DNA from: Protopterus annectens
Lineage: Eukaryota > Chordata > Ceratodontiformes > Protopteridae
Reading direction: 5' to 3'
Length of the DNA stretch: 64,000 nt
NCBI RefSeq assembly: GCF_019279795.1
Contig: NC_056745.1
Span: 1,486,723,134-1,486,787,133 of the forward strand
Shown here: one piece after another, positions 38,222 to 50,616 of the stretch
How the letters are laid out: every line of letters begins with the position of its first letter
How positions within the stretch are numbered: the first letter of the stretch is position 1
Notes under the pieces: model-generated
Told to the model about the DNA's origin: nothing
Databases searched by the model: none
Seen by the model: only the letters and a program-made list of their open reading frames with translations
Position numbers and translations under genes: made by a program

Positions 38222-40001
38222 ATTTATACAGTCACTTTTCCACCTATTACATAAACTGACAGACAGAAGCCTGGTTGAGAAACAAGCCAGAGCTGCTGGA
38301 AAAATCTGTAAAGTGATGATGCTACTATGTCACATATATTAACAACTCTGATTACTTTGTAAAAGTCATGGTAATGGTGTACTCTACTTGTATTAAAAAT
38401 TATACATTCCACTATTCAAGTACGCATCTGCAGCAGTTTAGATACAAAATGAATATAATTACTTTGAGTAAGTCAACCCTGGGCAAAGTTATAGATCCAA
38501 CTGCTCCGTTCGCTTCACTGACTTAACCAAGGAAAGCATAAAAGCATGCACTCTGCACCAAGGCTGAAAAGAAAAGAGACTTGTTTTATTTGTAGAACAC
38601 TCAACATCGCAAAACGAATAAAACGGGCAGTTGCGCTGGTAAAATTACAGTTACAGTTCATGTTATTAAATACTAACATATTTATAAAATCATCAGAGCT
38701 ACACAAATAGTTGTCAAATGGCAAACATTGATACAATTTTATGAAGAACTTAAAGAATTCATACAATTCTGCAGATTCAGTCCAAACATCCAATTCACAG
38801 TTGTATTTGTTTTCACTTCTTTCCAGACCAGCTGTCATAATTTTCCATGTAAATCGTATTTTGCCTCATTTTAATTTAGATTAACCAGGGTTTACATTTA
38901 ATATTGGATGAAACCTGAAAAACTGCATAGCATGACATTTTCCAGCAATCAGCAGGATTCAAAGTAGCACTTTAGTCATTTCTGCTCTTACTATTGGTCA
39001 GCCCTAAAAACTTCCCAGTAACGTTCAGTAAAAAATGAGCAACTAAAATAACAAAATCACATTGGTAACTTAGATAGCCACCCCAAAAGGTGAGAATAAA
39101 TTAATATACAAGGTTCCTCTCAGTACTTTAAAGGCAGAGTTAAGAATGGAAAATGAAACTTTTAGTTGTTTTTTTTCTTTTTCTTGTCTGTCCTAAAACA
39201 ACATATTTGGAATTACATGTATGCCATGCCTCAAGTTTAACAACATAAATGTTCTGTGGAGTTATGTTGTTTTTTAATGTAGGTCGATTTTCCTGTCTAA
39301 TCTTTATTTTATTCTGTTTTACATATGCATGTCATGCACCTGAAAATTCATCTGCATAGAGGAAAGTCTGAATTTCTGAAAGAAAAGTACTTTCTTAATA
39401 GTCAAAATAGACCTTCTGTTATGGACAACTGTAGGGGTGTCTGTCTTTTCGATGGCCACCATGCACAAAAGTCCCAAACATAAACTGATAAAAAACAATG
39501 CAGTGGCAGCAAATAAAAATATTAGACTTGACTGCTTCCATTCTATTTTAATCTCTATACAAGAGCTTCTGCAGTATAGATTAAAAAAGAATGAAAGCTG
39601 TCAAGTTTGGTCTTCTTATTTGCTGCCACTCCGTTCTTGTTGTTTTTAAATCTGCTCTGTTGAACTAGTGTCAGACTGACATGGTACCGTTAAGCCCTAC
39701 ATTATGAGGTGAGAGACTTATGTGCTGTTGTAGTTGTGGAAATGTTTACATAGATATTAGTTGTGTTATCACATTTACCTAAGTGTTGACAATAATCATG
39801 CATTTTTATATCTGGTATCATGACTGTCTTTAGATGGGTGTTGCTGTCAAGTTTCAAGGGGCTGATGGTCATCGGTGAATGTGGGATTATGGATTATATG
39901 TGTTCTATACATTTTAAACCTAAAGCAACAGTTTGGACAACGTGTATTAAGAGCTTAGGGGTGTCAGCACTCAGCAGTTTTATTGTAAGAAAAATGATGA
40001 C
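37651..40001. other. Unassigned intergenic DNA with a (CA)n tract
   Basis: No recognisable genes. A (CA)n run of about 45 units occupies 38128-38218. A 107-codon minus-strand frame (38838-38515) has no domain I can name. Nothing else repetitive was seen. Confidence 0.5.
38128..38218. repeat. (CA)n microsatellite
   Basis: Pure CA dinucleotide run; the His-Thr frame through it is spurious. Confidence 0.98.
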
Positions 40002-41289
40002 AATAAACCAAGCAAAGGGAAAACAGTGCCAAAAATAAAATGAATGAACACAAAACTGGCACTATGAAGACCACCAACGATGCTAGTCCAGGAATTCAAG
40101 TTTACTAGTCACACAAGCAGACAGCTGCAAACATAAACTCTTAACAGATCACTGCCTTTTCATCATTCATGATTTCATCAGATGTTATACAAACAGTAAA
40201 ACCCAACCCCTTATTAGACCTCTAAAAAAACTGAACCACCAATGAAATATAAGAACCAATTAAAACATTAAAAAATAACAATTAAAAGTTTTATACATAC
40301 AAGACATTTAAAACATTAAACAAATAAAATAGTGTGCATTTGTATTAGCATTCATAAAATATTGTACACTTATAAAGTTATATAAACTATTCAAACATTG
40401 TGTTTTCATAATTATATATATGCATTGAAATATACATTTACCATATAGGGCATCACAGTCTCACTGCCCTTAACTTCAGAATAGGGGTAAGGGACACATT
40501 GTTATTATGTTTAGTTTTAGTTTTCCACATGGCCCCCCCGAACATCAATGGGAATATCTTATATGACAAAAAATAAAAACTTGGCTGTTGGACAATCAAG
40601 GGTAAGTTTATATAAAGCACTTCTCAAATTTCTGTTATGAATATCTTATGCATGCTCATATATCCTTCTTCTTAGCTTTCTTTTGGTATTACTCACATAG
40701 AATGCAGTACACCTATTGCACATAGCAATATACACCACGCCACTAGAACCACATGTGCTGTAAGAGCTAATAACCAAGTACTTTTCTTTAACTTCAACCA
40801 GAATAGCTTCAATGTGTATTATGTACGCACATTACAGACAAGAAACGCATTTAAATGTGCCTACTTTATTGTGTGTACTACCTGCTACATAACTGCAGTC
40901 CAATAAGTCCTTAATATTAACATCCCTACTAAAGATACACTTAAAAGGTGGATCAAAAATACCCATGAGATCAGATAGACCAGCAAATTTTTGCCATTCT
41001 CAATCCATAATATTTTGAATAACCCTAGCATCACCATTAAATTCCGTAACAAACGCATCACTTCTTTCAGACCCAAGGCTCAAAAATCCCATATCAGAAT
41101 TTGTAACCTCATTGGGAAGCCCATTACCAAGAATGGGTCTAAACCTATTGTTATGACAATTGTCTGCTTCAATATATACCTCATTAATTAGGTTTATGGG
41201 GTAACCTCTATCCAAAAACATGCGCCTTAAAATATCACACTCACATTCAATGTCATAATTATCTGAGGTCATCCTTTTTATTCTCACAT

Positions 41290-41550
41290 ACTGTCCCTTA
41301 ATAATACTCCTTTTTTGGTGGTGTGGATGTGCACTGGTAAAATAAAGGAATTAATTAAAGTATGTCTGCTTTCTATAGACTTTTGACCCAAAAAAGATCG
41401 CTGTACAGTGAAGATTGGAAAATTTGCCCTTTCCTCACTGTAGTGTGATCTTGGAACTGGAATATATATTTAGTGGGGGATGTGAGGGGTACAGCCCCTC
41501 ACAATAGTGATTTTGATTACCTGCATTTCCGCTCATGTGAGCATTCGAGA
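41290..41550. other. Foreign segment replacing the PLE RT core, with a hairpin
   Basis: No Penelope similarity is visible between the RT N-terminal part and the linker. The segment has a nine-pair hairpin, TGTGAGGGG (41481-41489) with CCCCTCACA (41495-41503), loop TACAG. It could be a small non-autonomous transposon or filler at a deletion; no terminal repeats were identified. Confidence 0.4.
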
Positions 41551-41689
41551 TTTTGAAATTTCGTCTATATAATATAGACATTTTTGGGTATCCCGAAAAA
41601 ATGATGGAACTTTGGGCTTATCATTGTGCAAAAAAGAAAATGTTTCCAAATCAATTAATCCTTCTAATAATAAGTCGTTTAAGGCCATA

Positions 41690-41691
41690 TA

Positions 41692-41740
<49 letters not shown>

Positions 41741-41741
41741 A
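41690..41741. repeat. (AT)n microsatellite inside PLE coding remnant
   Basis: A run of about 20 AT units interrupts the RT N-terminal region and appears in translation as an Ile-Tyr string. Confidence 0.95.
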
Positions 41742-43847
41742 TATGTCTATAAGCAATATTAATCTCATTTTTTGAAACCATAATATACTTGCTAATATCA
41801 TTCAATACTTTCATCATTTTAGCTTCATATATAACCATACTCATAAGAACTCTCCAACCTCCCTTATCCAGTTTCATCACTGTCTGGTATTTATTATTCC
41901 TTAATTCCTCCAATAATCCCCTCTCTTCCTTAGGCAAATTGGAACAAAATGTATTACCCAAAACACTTTTTCAATAAGAACTTTGAATGTTTTTAAGTGA
42001 GGATGCAGGGGTGGGTTAAAAGTACATTTTTTCTTTAACTTATCATTACTTTTACCCTTTTTATTGTCCCCATAAAGTAATTCAATATTTTTCTTACTTG
42101 AGAACAACTTCACATCAATAATTAACTTACTAATATCACGTTTCTTTTTTGGTATAAAACTGAAACCTTTTGAGAATAAGCCAGCATGTGCAGTACCTCA
42201 TTTATTTGCAAGTCACTATAATTAAAATGTTATAAAATGAAAGTTAACTTAAAACAATCCCTAATAATAGTAGTATCTAGGACATTGCATATTGTCAAAA
42301 TCTCTCTCAACCCCAATCAGCTGTGGTAGTGTTGAGGAAGTTGCTTGTTCCCCAGCTTCTCAGACCTCTGGAGGCGGGGTATTCGAAAGGGTCCTGAAAA
42401 TTAAAATGGCCCTCTGAGTCACCACATCTATCACTATCCTCATAAAAATTCCCCATTACCATTGTTGGTCCTAACAACATCAACAGTTTCATCATATACA
42501 TAATCACATTCAAAATGGTGGCTCGTGTTACCCCTGGGTTTGAGGTAACTGCATTGCTCCTGATATTAAGTTCTATCGCTCTCAAGTTTCCTTTCCTTCC
42601 TATTAAAAATACCATGACACTTTTTGTCAACCTGTTCCCTGAGTTTGAAAAACTTTTTTATATGTTCTACTACCATATGTAATAAGTCATTAGTAATCTT
42701 CAGAATAACTCTTTCAATATGCCCAAATAACATTCCCATTTCATTCTCATTATGTTTAATCATGGCGCTCATGATTTCCACACCACATTTATTAGTAATA
42801 CCCAACAATTTCCTATGGAAATCAGAGCCTTCTTGTACATTGTTTGGGTATTTCCATACCTGTAACTCCTTGGGCAAAATAACTAAATTACTACAGTCAT
42901 TCAAGTACATGTTATCAATATTCCAAACTATATTTAAGTAAAAGTGTCTGTAACTTTTTGACATTATTGGAATAACTATCATTATAAATTTCAGAATCAG
43001 GTGTTTGACTACTATTAGAATCATGTGGTTAGCTACTATTAAAACAATACTTTTCTGCCAACCAGGTACCTAAACCAGTGTCTTTGTTACTGTTTAAATT
43101 ACAGTCACCTTGCTTGTCCAGCACTGCTGCTGTGCCTGTACAAGTTTCTTCAGTGATGTTTTCATTACTCCCTTGTGCCAAAATTCTAGGCCTTCCATTG
43201 AAATTTGATTCAGTATCCAAATTAGCCTTCACTTGAGTGGAAATGCCATTATTCTTCCTTCCAAAATGTTTACTCGAGCGTCCGCTCAAGGAAGACTGCC
43301 ACGCCTCCTGGTTGCCTGGCAATAATGTCTTAGAAGCTTCAGGAAAAGCAGAACTGCAAATTGGTGTGAGCAACTTAAAAAGTCGCATTAGTTGGCCAAC
43401 CAGCTTTCTGAAATCACCCAGATCTCTACCTCCTGAAGCCATAACTCCAGGAAAAGAAGGGGGTCTGAGATCACTCCCAAATAAAGACCAATAAACCAAA
43501 CAAAGGGAAAACAGGGCCAAAATAAAACAAATAAACACAGAACAGGCACTATGAAGACCACCAATGATGCTAGTCTGGGAATTCAAGTTTAATAGTCACA
43601 CAAGGAGACGGCTACAAACAAACATAAATGCTTAACAGATCACCGAGTTTTTGTCATTCAAGGCTTCTTCAGATGTTATAGAAACAGTAAAATCCAACCC
43701 CTTATTATACCTCTAAAAAAATGAAATGAACCACCAATGAAATACAAGAACCAATTAAAACATTACAAAATAGCAATTAAAAGTTTTACACATACAAGAC
43801 ATTTAAAACATTTAAAACATTAAACAAATAAAATAGTGTGCATTCAT

Positions 43848-45535
43848 AAGTCCACCAAATAAACCTTAACCTTTAACTACATTTTTGACATTTCTTATAA
43901 CTGTCTGACATGTTAAATGATTTTACAGGCCCCCTTCTGATGGCTTCAGTCATACTCATTTCATATGAGTAAGACTTACAAATCTACGCCTGTATCACCA
44001 TCTACGGTTCTAATATGGTATTACAATTTCAAATACCGATGTCAAAAAATGATGACAACCTAGAACTTAATTCTTCTTATTCCACTGTATCCCCTGAGAA
44101 TGTTAACAGTATGGTACACGTGTTACTCCCTGAGAATGTTAACAGTATGGTACACATGTTACTCCCTAAGAATGTTAACAGTATGGTACACTTGTTACTT
44201 GTTTCTTCCTGTTTGGACTCTTCTCATACTTCTACAACAGAGGCGATTGATCATTCCTGATCAGAATTTACATTTTTAGAAGAGGGTTGCCACCTTTTCA
44301 CATGCTCAGTTGTGGAGTGGTCTGGTAAGACTAAAAATGTAAAAAATCAGGATTTAAAGGGTCCACTCAGGAATTCATGGCAAACCATTATTTTGCCTTC
44401 AAAACTGGGAAATACCAAGGAATTTGGTAGAGTTGAGAGGTATGACACTGATATCAAACCATAAACTTTTATTTGTACATTTATTAAATTTGTTATATTT
44501 GGACTCAGTGCACTTAGTGATCACACAACCTGTTCAAAACCTGCACACAAACTGCTTGCAATTATACAGCTCTGTCATACCTGTTTCATTGTCATTCATT
44601 AGTGTGCTGACCAGTACTATGAGACATCCAGTAAGTAAGCCATTCTATATAATTTCCCTTAAAATGTGTGAGTATATTAACTAGGAATAATATGATATGC
44701 AGTTGTCAACAACTGAAGGCCAGGTTAGATGGTATAAATAAGTATAGAATGCTCTTTGGGGGGAGCAAAGGTGAGTTACTGTTATGGCACATACAAGAAT
44801 GGATTGTTCTTTTGGGGGGAGCAAAGCTGAGTTACTGCTATGGCACAAACAAGGATATGTTGCTCTTGTTATTCTCCTTGTTTTGCATCCTGCCTGTTGT
44901 TTGATCTTGAGATGGTTGTGAAGTCAGAAACTGCAGTGTGTATCATTAATTTCTAACTTCTCTCTTTAATGATTTTCCAGTGCAAATGTACAAAGCTAAA
45001 TGGAGGGCAAGCAATAATCATCGGTACTTTTGAGTGGTATGACTATGTGAATCTTTGATGCTTAAGGCCTACTACTTACTAATGGACACATATAAGTTAA
45101 ATAAGTCTCTGCTGTCACATGTTAAGGTAATATTTGCACAAATCTCCCAACTTTTACTTGCTTACTGTACCAAGTGATAAAATACAAGAATATGCCATAG
45201 TATTATTAAACAATACACTCCAGGTTCATGACTTACCTAGTAAATGCAGCAGTTGCCATGGTGTTAGTTCAAGGCTGACTCTGTCTGATGCAAGCAGTAT
45301 ACAGCACATACATGGGGAGGTAAAGGTTGTGTGAGTTGCCTGGCATCAATGTTACTATATGTTTCTGAGTAAGAGGAAGGTTTTAGGACCCTTGGTTTGA
45401 AGGTGAGTTGTTATGAATTGTCTCTAAGCCAATGCAAGGGCATACTGAGCATGCTTATGTCTACCTATACCCACAGAAGCTGGTGGTTCCACCCAAACTT
45501 TTCATCTGCATGTGGCTGTGGTGACCTTGGCATTG
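43848..45535. other. Unassigned DNA with two short tandem repeats
   Basis: Contains three 36-bp units (44085-44195, GAGAATGTTAACAGTATGGT) and two ~62-bp units (44745-44865, TTTGGGGGGAGCAAAG). At 44912-44990 a segment reading GCEVRNCSVYH resembles 49742-49822. No gene was identified. Confidence 0.55.
44085..44195. repeat. Three-copy 36-bp tandem repeat
   Basis: CCTGAGAATGTTAACAGTAT followed by GGTACACGTGTTACTC, three near-identical copies. A 36-bp period keeps a reading frame open (PENVNSMVH repeated). Confidence 0.92.
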
Positions 45536-45539
45536 GTGT

Positions 45540-46540
45540 TGGGATGTGTGCCCCTTCCCCTTACTGATCCTGCTGCAGCTGTTCCCTTGGGATTATGTTG
45601 TGTAACATGGCACATACTGTGAAGATTTCTGTACATGTCTGTGGATTGTACTGCAGAGCTCTCCCAGATGTATATAGGCACTGGAATTGTGTATTCAGCA
45701 GCCCAAAAAACATGCTATATAACATTTCTGGTTTGAGCGTGTGCCTAATTATGTCATTCGTCTGTGGGTGTGTGTGCATTTCTGATGGGTGGCATCATCC
45801 AAAGTTCCAGTGCATAGCCTGCACCCCCCAGTAAATGATCATGTGGGATATCCCCTGAGCAAACATCTGGTACAGTTTGGAGGTGTGCCAGATATGTGAG
45901 TCATGGTAACTGCCAGGTTGCCAGCACACACATTCAAGATTATTCCCTTTGCATTACACAAGACTTGGCAGTTGATAAAGTGGTAGCCCTTTCTGTTAAT
46001 GTACAGCCTACCCTGTTCCCCAGGTGGTGCCTTAACTTCTACATGAGTGCAATCTGTGGCACCCAGTACTTCAGGGTAATGAGCTACAGGGTGGAATTGT
46101 TGCATATTGCTAGATCTCTCCTCAGAATTACAGGGAAAACATATGTTCTCACTGGCATGCTGGAGCATAGCATCCAGGAATTGGTGGATGATCCTGGATG
46201 CTGATGCCTGTGACACTCCCAGCATGTCCCCTGTTGGTCTGTGAAAGGCACCTGTAGCTAAGATTCTAAGGGCTACATATACCTTAGTTTCCACTGGGAT
46301 GGGTTCCCCTCATTTGGCTCTGGCTCTGAGTTGAGGACGGCAGAGGTCACAGGGTTCCTGTAGTGTGTCCCTATCCACCCTGTAGTGCTCTACAATTTCC
46401 ACATCATATAGGTTGTGAAAAGTTAAACGGGGCCTGAAAACTCTTACCTTTCTTGGCCCAGGCCTATTGGTAGCAGCAGCACTGGCTTCAACCTCTAGCA
46501 CATACAAATGGATTAAAGCAGCAGTAACCCCAAACATTCT
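45540..46540 (-). pseudogene. Harbinger-type transposase pseudogene
   Basis: Minus strand from Met at 46537: KVRVFRPRLTFHNLYDVEIV and EHYRVDRDTLQEPCDLCRPQ (N-terminal helical region). One in-frame stop near 46310 precedes VALRILATGAFHRPTGDMLG, VSQASASRIIHQFLD, YPEVLGATDCTHVEVKAP and INRKGYHFINCQVLCNAKG. The first catalytic aspartate is in GATDCTH. A shift near 45840 precedes GGAGYALELWMM, where the usual GDxGY aspartate reads G, and GLLNTQFQCLY with CAMLHNIIP at the end. Length and order match HARBI1-like DDE transposases. It is divergent from the Myb-like remnant at 47.4 kb. No terminal repeats were located. Confidence 0.85.
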
Positions 46541-46557
46541 CTCTGTGTAGACTTTCC

Positions 46558-47290
46558 ATGTCTGTACTGCGTTGTTTGTATTTCACATCTGTAAACTGCT
46601 TTATTTTTTCTCCAGTGGGTTACATCCTGCGTTGTTTGTATTTCACATCTGTAAACTGCTTTATTTTTTCCCCAGTGGGTTACATCCTGCGTTGTTTGTA
46701 TTTCACATCTGTAAACTGCTTTATGTTTTTCTTCAGTGGGTTACATCCTGCGTTGTTTGTATTTCACATCTGTAAACTGCTTTATTTTTTCCCCAGTGGG
46801 TTACATCCTGCTTGTTGTTAGTATTTCACATCTGTAAACTGCTTTATTTTTTCCCCAGTGGGTTACATCCTGCGTTATTTGTATTTCACACCTATAAACT
46901 GCTTTATTTTTTCCCCAGTGGGTTACATCCTGCGTTGTTTGTATTTCACATCTGTAAACTGCTTTATTTTTTCCCCAGTGGGTTACATCCTGCTTGTTGT
47001 TAGTATTTCACATCTGTAAATTGCTTTATTTTTCCCCAGTGGGTTACATCCTGCTTGTTGTTAGTATTTCACATCTGTAAGCTGCTTTATTTTTCCCCCA
47101 GTGGGTTACATCTTGCGTTGTTTGTATTTCACATCTGTAAACTGCTTTATTTTTTCCCCAGTGGGTTACATCCTGCGTTGTTTGTATTTCACATCTGTGA
47201 ACTGCTTTATTTTTTCCCCAGTGCGTTACATCCTGCCTGTTGTTAGTATTTCACATTAGTAAACTGCTTTATTTTTTCTCCGGTGGGTAA
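46558..47290. repeat. 12-copy ~60-bp minisatellite between divergent Harbinger genes
   Basis: Twelve units of 59-65 bp, each with GTATTTCACATCTGTAAACT, GCTTTATTTTTTCCCCAG and TGGGTTACATCCTGC. Each unit includes a polypyrimidine tract ending in CAG, a 3' splice-site-like sequence. Some units have GCTTGTTGTTAGT in place of GCGTTGTTTGT. It occupies the interval between the transposase start and the Myb-like remnant. Confidence 0.92.
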
Positions 47291-47382
47291 TGATGACTGG
47301 CTACCTTTTCTGCTTTTTTTCTGGAAACAGTTATTTTGTAATTATGTGATACTTATGTGTATTATACTTCTGTTGTCTTTTA

Positions 47383-49330
47383 GGACACCTACACGTTTGC
47401 CACTCAGGAGCATCAGTACATGGAGACTCCCCTTCACCGGTGCTGAAAATCACGTTATTGTGGATGGATTTTGGCAACATGGTGCTTTTCTCCTTGAAAG
47501 GGGATGGGGTGATATGGCACGCAAGATGCTGATATGCAACAGATTTCCAGGATGTCAATGCCATGGGGAACCTCGCTAGAACATATGAATAGGTGCATCA
47601 CAGGACCACTGGCATGATGACAACTGCACGGAGACGAGCAGCTGCAGTGGGCCATAACCAAATGGCTACTGGATAAAGGCCTGCTAGGGAACCACCACTA
47701 ACCCCAATGAACAACTCCTTGCCAATATCAGAGATCCAGACAGCTTCCACGAGTGTGCAGGATAGCTTGTACTGGATGTGGGTGCAACACCTTCAGAGAC
47801 AGCAAGCATTTCCTAAGAGGAGCTTCCAGGTTGGCTTTGTTATCTGAAGAGTTGAATACTATTGTATAGTAAAGCAATTGAAATGAATATGTTACTTCTG
47901 TGGCATGTCTTTTTTGGGGGGATTGAAAATTGCTACAGTTATAAGCTTAGCTGGAGTTGTCAGCCACATTCTTGTTGAAAGTCGACTTAATGCACATATA
48001 AAGGTTTAAATGTTTTACCCCTATGTTACTGTTAATTGTGATGATGTTGCCCTCACCTCTTGCCTAACTTCTTCCAGGGCCATCTGGACTACAGTGCAGT
48101 AAGTCTTCTGTAGATGACAAGCCAAATTTTTTATGTCTGCACTGCTGCGTAATTTAAAGAAATATTGTAGTGTGTGATTTTGATCTCAGGCCTGTTGTGT
48201 GTATTGCTGTACTGTCTGTAATAGTGGTAGCACTGTTAGTTTGTTAGCATATATACTGAACTATAGTAGTGCAGGTATTAATATATTCCTGTGTTTCTTG
48301 CATTTTATCACAGGTTGGAGTGTAGGCCTTGTTCTACCTGATGTCAGTATATTATCAGACTCTGATGATAATGGTGGCCAAACTGAGGCACAGTCAGGGG
48401 TACAGAGGTTGAATTTGACACAGAAGTTGACATACAACCATCCCCTGCATTTCCATCAGACACACCAGTAGGCCTACACCTACCCAGTCCACTGAGCGGA
48501 CAGATATTGGACAGGTGGAGTGCAAGGACATTGATCAGGAAAGTGTGGCTACTGTGACTTCAGTGCCTCTTGAGCTATAGCCAAAGTGTTGGCAAGTTGC
48601 CACACAGGAGGATTGATAGGGGTCCTGCTGTCCCGCCTTCACCTGGTGCAGATGTCACTTCCCATGCCACTAAATGTATGTTTAGGGCCATTATGGAGGC
48701 ACAGACATGTTCTCATAGGTGCTCCAGCCAAATGCTCAGGGTTGTGGATGTGGCACAGTCTGACATGCATGACTGCCTCCACCTTGTTGCCGATTCACTG
48801 GATTAGATGAATGACACATTGGACTGACGGGTGTCTGTCATGGAACAAGGGGTGTCTGTCATGGAACAAGCAGTGTTTGTCATAGAATATCTTCTGGGAG
48901 GAGAGCAGCTTCCTAATGGGCATAGGTCAGCCACATCAATTGCTGCCAGCCAACGTGGCCACACATGATCACTCTCCCATAGTGACAGTACTTCCATTGC
49001 TCCATTAGTGAGTGCGCTGTCCACACCCAGATGTGGCAGGCCATGAGGTTGTGGTTCTGGGCATCCCTGTGAAGGGAGCTTGTCTAGCAGACATCAGTCA
49101 AATTCAGGTAGCAGCACTGCATCTGACCTTGGATGTGGAGGTGCCAGTGCAACTCCTGGTAGAGCCAGTTCTCATGGTTGGGGACAACAACAATGAACTG
49201 CCACTTCTACCATGCATGCTTACACCTGTCGGACAGATGAAGATGTACAGCTAGCACAGAGCTTGGCTGTGTTCATGCAGACACTCACACACCAGTTTCA
49301 CCTGGAGGACCCCTACAGACACACACCCAA
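47383..49330 (+). pseudogene. Harbinger Myb/SANT-like partner protein remnant
   Basis: After a good acceptor-like CTTCTGTTGTCTTTTAG (47366-47382) the sequence reads, across frames, NHVIVDGFWQHGAFLLERGW, then VHHRTTGMMTTARRRAAAVG, HNQMATG and NPNEQLLANIRDPDSFHECA. This resembles the DNA-binding Myb-like accessory protein encoded by vertebrate Harbinger elements, with the conserved ATGG..PLTPxEQLL segment. A second block after 48312 (following a TTTTATCACAG acceptor-like site) continues with a proline-rich part and MFRAIMEAQTCSH near 48680. Frames shift repeatedly. In active elements this protein assists transposase import and end binding; here it is dead. Confidence 0.6.
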
Positions 49331-49435
49331 CAGCTAGTCATTTTGTCTCTTTGGCCACTTGTTTTACCCCCAATGTCTACCTTCTTCTCCTTCTTACTTA
49401 CACCTTTTAGGTCAGTCTAGGCTTCCTGCTCCCCC

Positions 49436-49541
49436 ACACAACCCCCTGTGCACGTGATGATAACTGTGCCACACAACCCCCTGTGCACGTGATGATAACT
49501 GTGCCACACAACCCCCTGTGCATGTGATGATAACTGTGCCA
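49436..49541. repeat. Three-copy 35-bp tandem repeat
   Basis: CACACAACCCCCTGTGCACG then TGATGATAACTGTGC, three copies with one substitution, just after the Myb-like remnant. Confidence 0.93.
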
Positions 49542-50235
49542 CATCCCTCTTTTCTATCTTTTGGATTCAGGAATACAAACGCCATGTCTGATGTTCAGGG
49601 TACATAGCTAAGTTAGTCCTTAGTATATATGCATTTGTGTTGTTGAACTGCTCACTGCACCTTTGACTTATATTGGCCTTGGAAATTTAGACAGTTGATA
49701 GCATCAAAATGTCCCAACTGTATAGTGAATGCTCTTCTAAGGGTTGTGAAGTCAAAAACTGCAATGCATTTCATTACTTTCCAACTTCTCTCTTTAATGT
49801 TTTTCCAGGACAAATGTATGGTGCACATCATAAGTCAAGCCATCATATTCAGATCTTAGGATTGTATGACAGCACTGTAGTCAAACCTCATCAGAACAGT
49901 AATAGAGTATAATGCTCTCTTTTGCATGCACTTCAACAGACAAACGCAGGAGTTGAAGAAACCATAGGGCTTTCTCAGCAAGATTACACAGGGCCTGAAA
50001 ACCATGTCATGATGTATGTGGATAGATTAAAAGCCATGCGACTGTAATCTGTCTTGTATAGGATGAAATGATGTCTGCCTGACTCCCAGGCCAGTGTCTG
50101 ACCATGCCCTTGTGGGATGACATTATATCAAAAAATGTGATAAAGCTGATGACATCAGCAGTGTCTTTTGGGAATATGGTAATAACAATGTCCCACATGC
50201 TACGGAAAAAGGTTCTCTGTAATGTCAAGCAAGAG
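49542..50235. other. Unassigned DNA including a repeated GCEVxNC segment
   Basis: At 49742-49822 the sequence GGTTGTGAAGTCAAAAACTG...TTTTTCCAGGACAAATGTA closely matches 44912-44990 in the same orientation, 4.8 kb away. Translated, it reads GCEVKNCNAFHYFPTSLFN. Nothing else was identified. Confidence 0.5.
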
Positions 50236-50470
50236 CACACACACACACACGCACACACACACACGCACACACACACGCACATGCACATGCATACACGCAC
50301 ACACGCACACACACACACGCACTTGACTACAGTGAAATTAGAACCCCTACCTATTTAAGTACACAGACTACAGAAAAGTTATCACAACCACTACAGCACA
50401 AGGTGGACTTTTGCAAGACTCTAGCTGAACTTATAACACATGACATCAGCAGGACATATGTGAGACAAGA
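50236..50470 (-). repeat. Single tRNA-like repeat unit with (CA)n tract
   Basis: A CA-rich tract with CG interruptions (50236-50320) is followed by AAATTAGAACCCCTACCTAT, CACTACAGCACAAGGTGG and ACATGACATCAGCAGGA, the order of the repeat family at 7.9 and 14.8 kb. Confidence 0.6.
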
Positions 50471-50616
50471 TGTTGGCAGGCCTGCATGGGTTCATAGCTT
50501 CATTGGTTCATAGGAGGCTACTCCCATAATGGCCCCTGGTTCATAGGTTCATAGGAAGTTGCTAGGTAACGGTCCTAGGGCCTTTTCAAGACTAGTAAAG
50601 TTGAACTATTATTGCC

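Larger units (their letters stand above)
40480..43480 (-). pseudogene. Penelope RT/GIY-YIG pseudogene, catalytic core missing
   Basis: On the minus strand: an N-terminal leader open for 185 codons (43586-43029, beginning inside the pseudo-LTR) and 152 codons (43024-42566); KLIIDVKLFSSKKNIELLYG and TFNPPLHPHLKTF (about 42120-42010); NLPKEERGLLEELRNNKY and VMKLDKGGWRVLMS (41940-41830), the RT start; an (IY)n insertion from a microsatellite; LLLEGLIDLETFSFLHNDKP; then a gap. It resumes with ILRRMFLDRGYPINLINEVY (about 41240) and ends with the endonuclease: GVVYIAMCNRCTAFYVSNTK and KRKLRRRIYEH (about 40760-40660). Stops are present in the endonuclease. Confidence 0.75.
40002..43847 (-). mobile_element. 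Penelope-like element with two pseudo-LTRs, RT core deleted
   Basis: Two similar direct repeats (40002-40345 and 43487-43847) share CACTATGAAGACCACCAA, GAATTCAAGTTTA and AAGACATTTAAAACATT, and bracket Penelope coding remnants on the minus strand. Both repeats keep an AATAAGGGGTTGG box and a CTGATGA/CTGAAGA motif about 35 bases downstream. This is the only PLE in the window with both terminal repeats recognisable. The segment from RT motif A through the catalytic aspartates is missing, replaced by about 250 bp of unrelated DNA. Confidence 0.75.

Noticed and set aside
43029-43586. 185-codon ORF as an independent host gene
   Set aside because: It begins inside a PLE pseudo-LTR and continues into the RT N-terminal region, so it is best read as the poorly conserved PLE N-terminus.
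46558-47290. CRISPR-like array
   Set aside because: Units are contiguous tandem repeats without unique spacers, in a eukaryotic transposon context. The same applies to 9010-10855 and 53377-53956.
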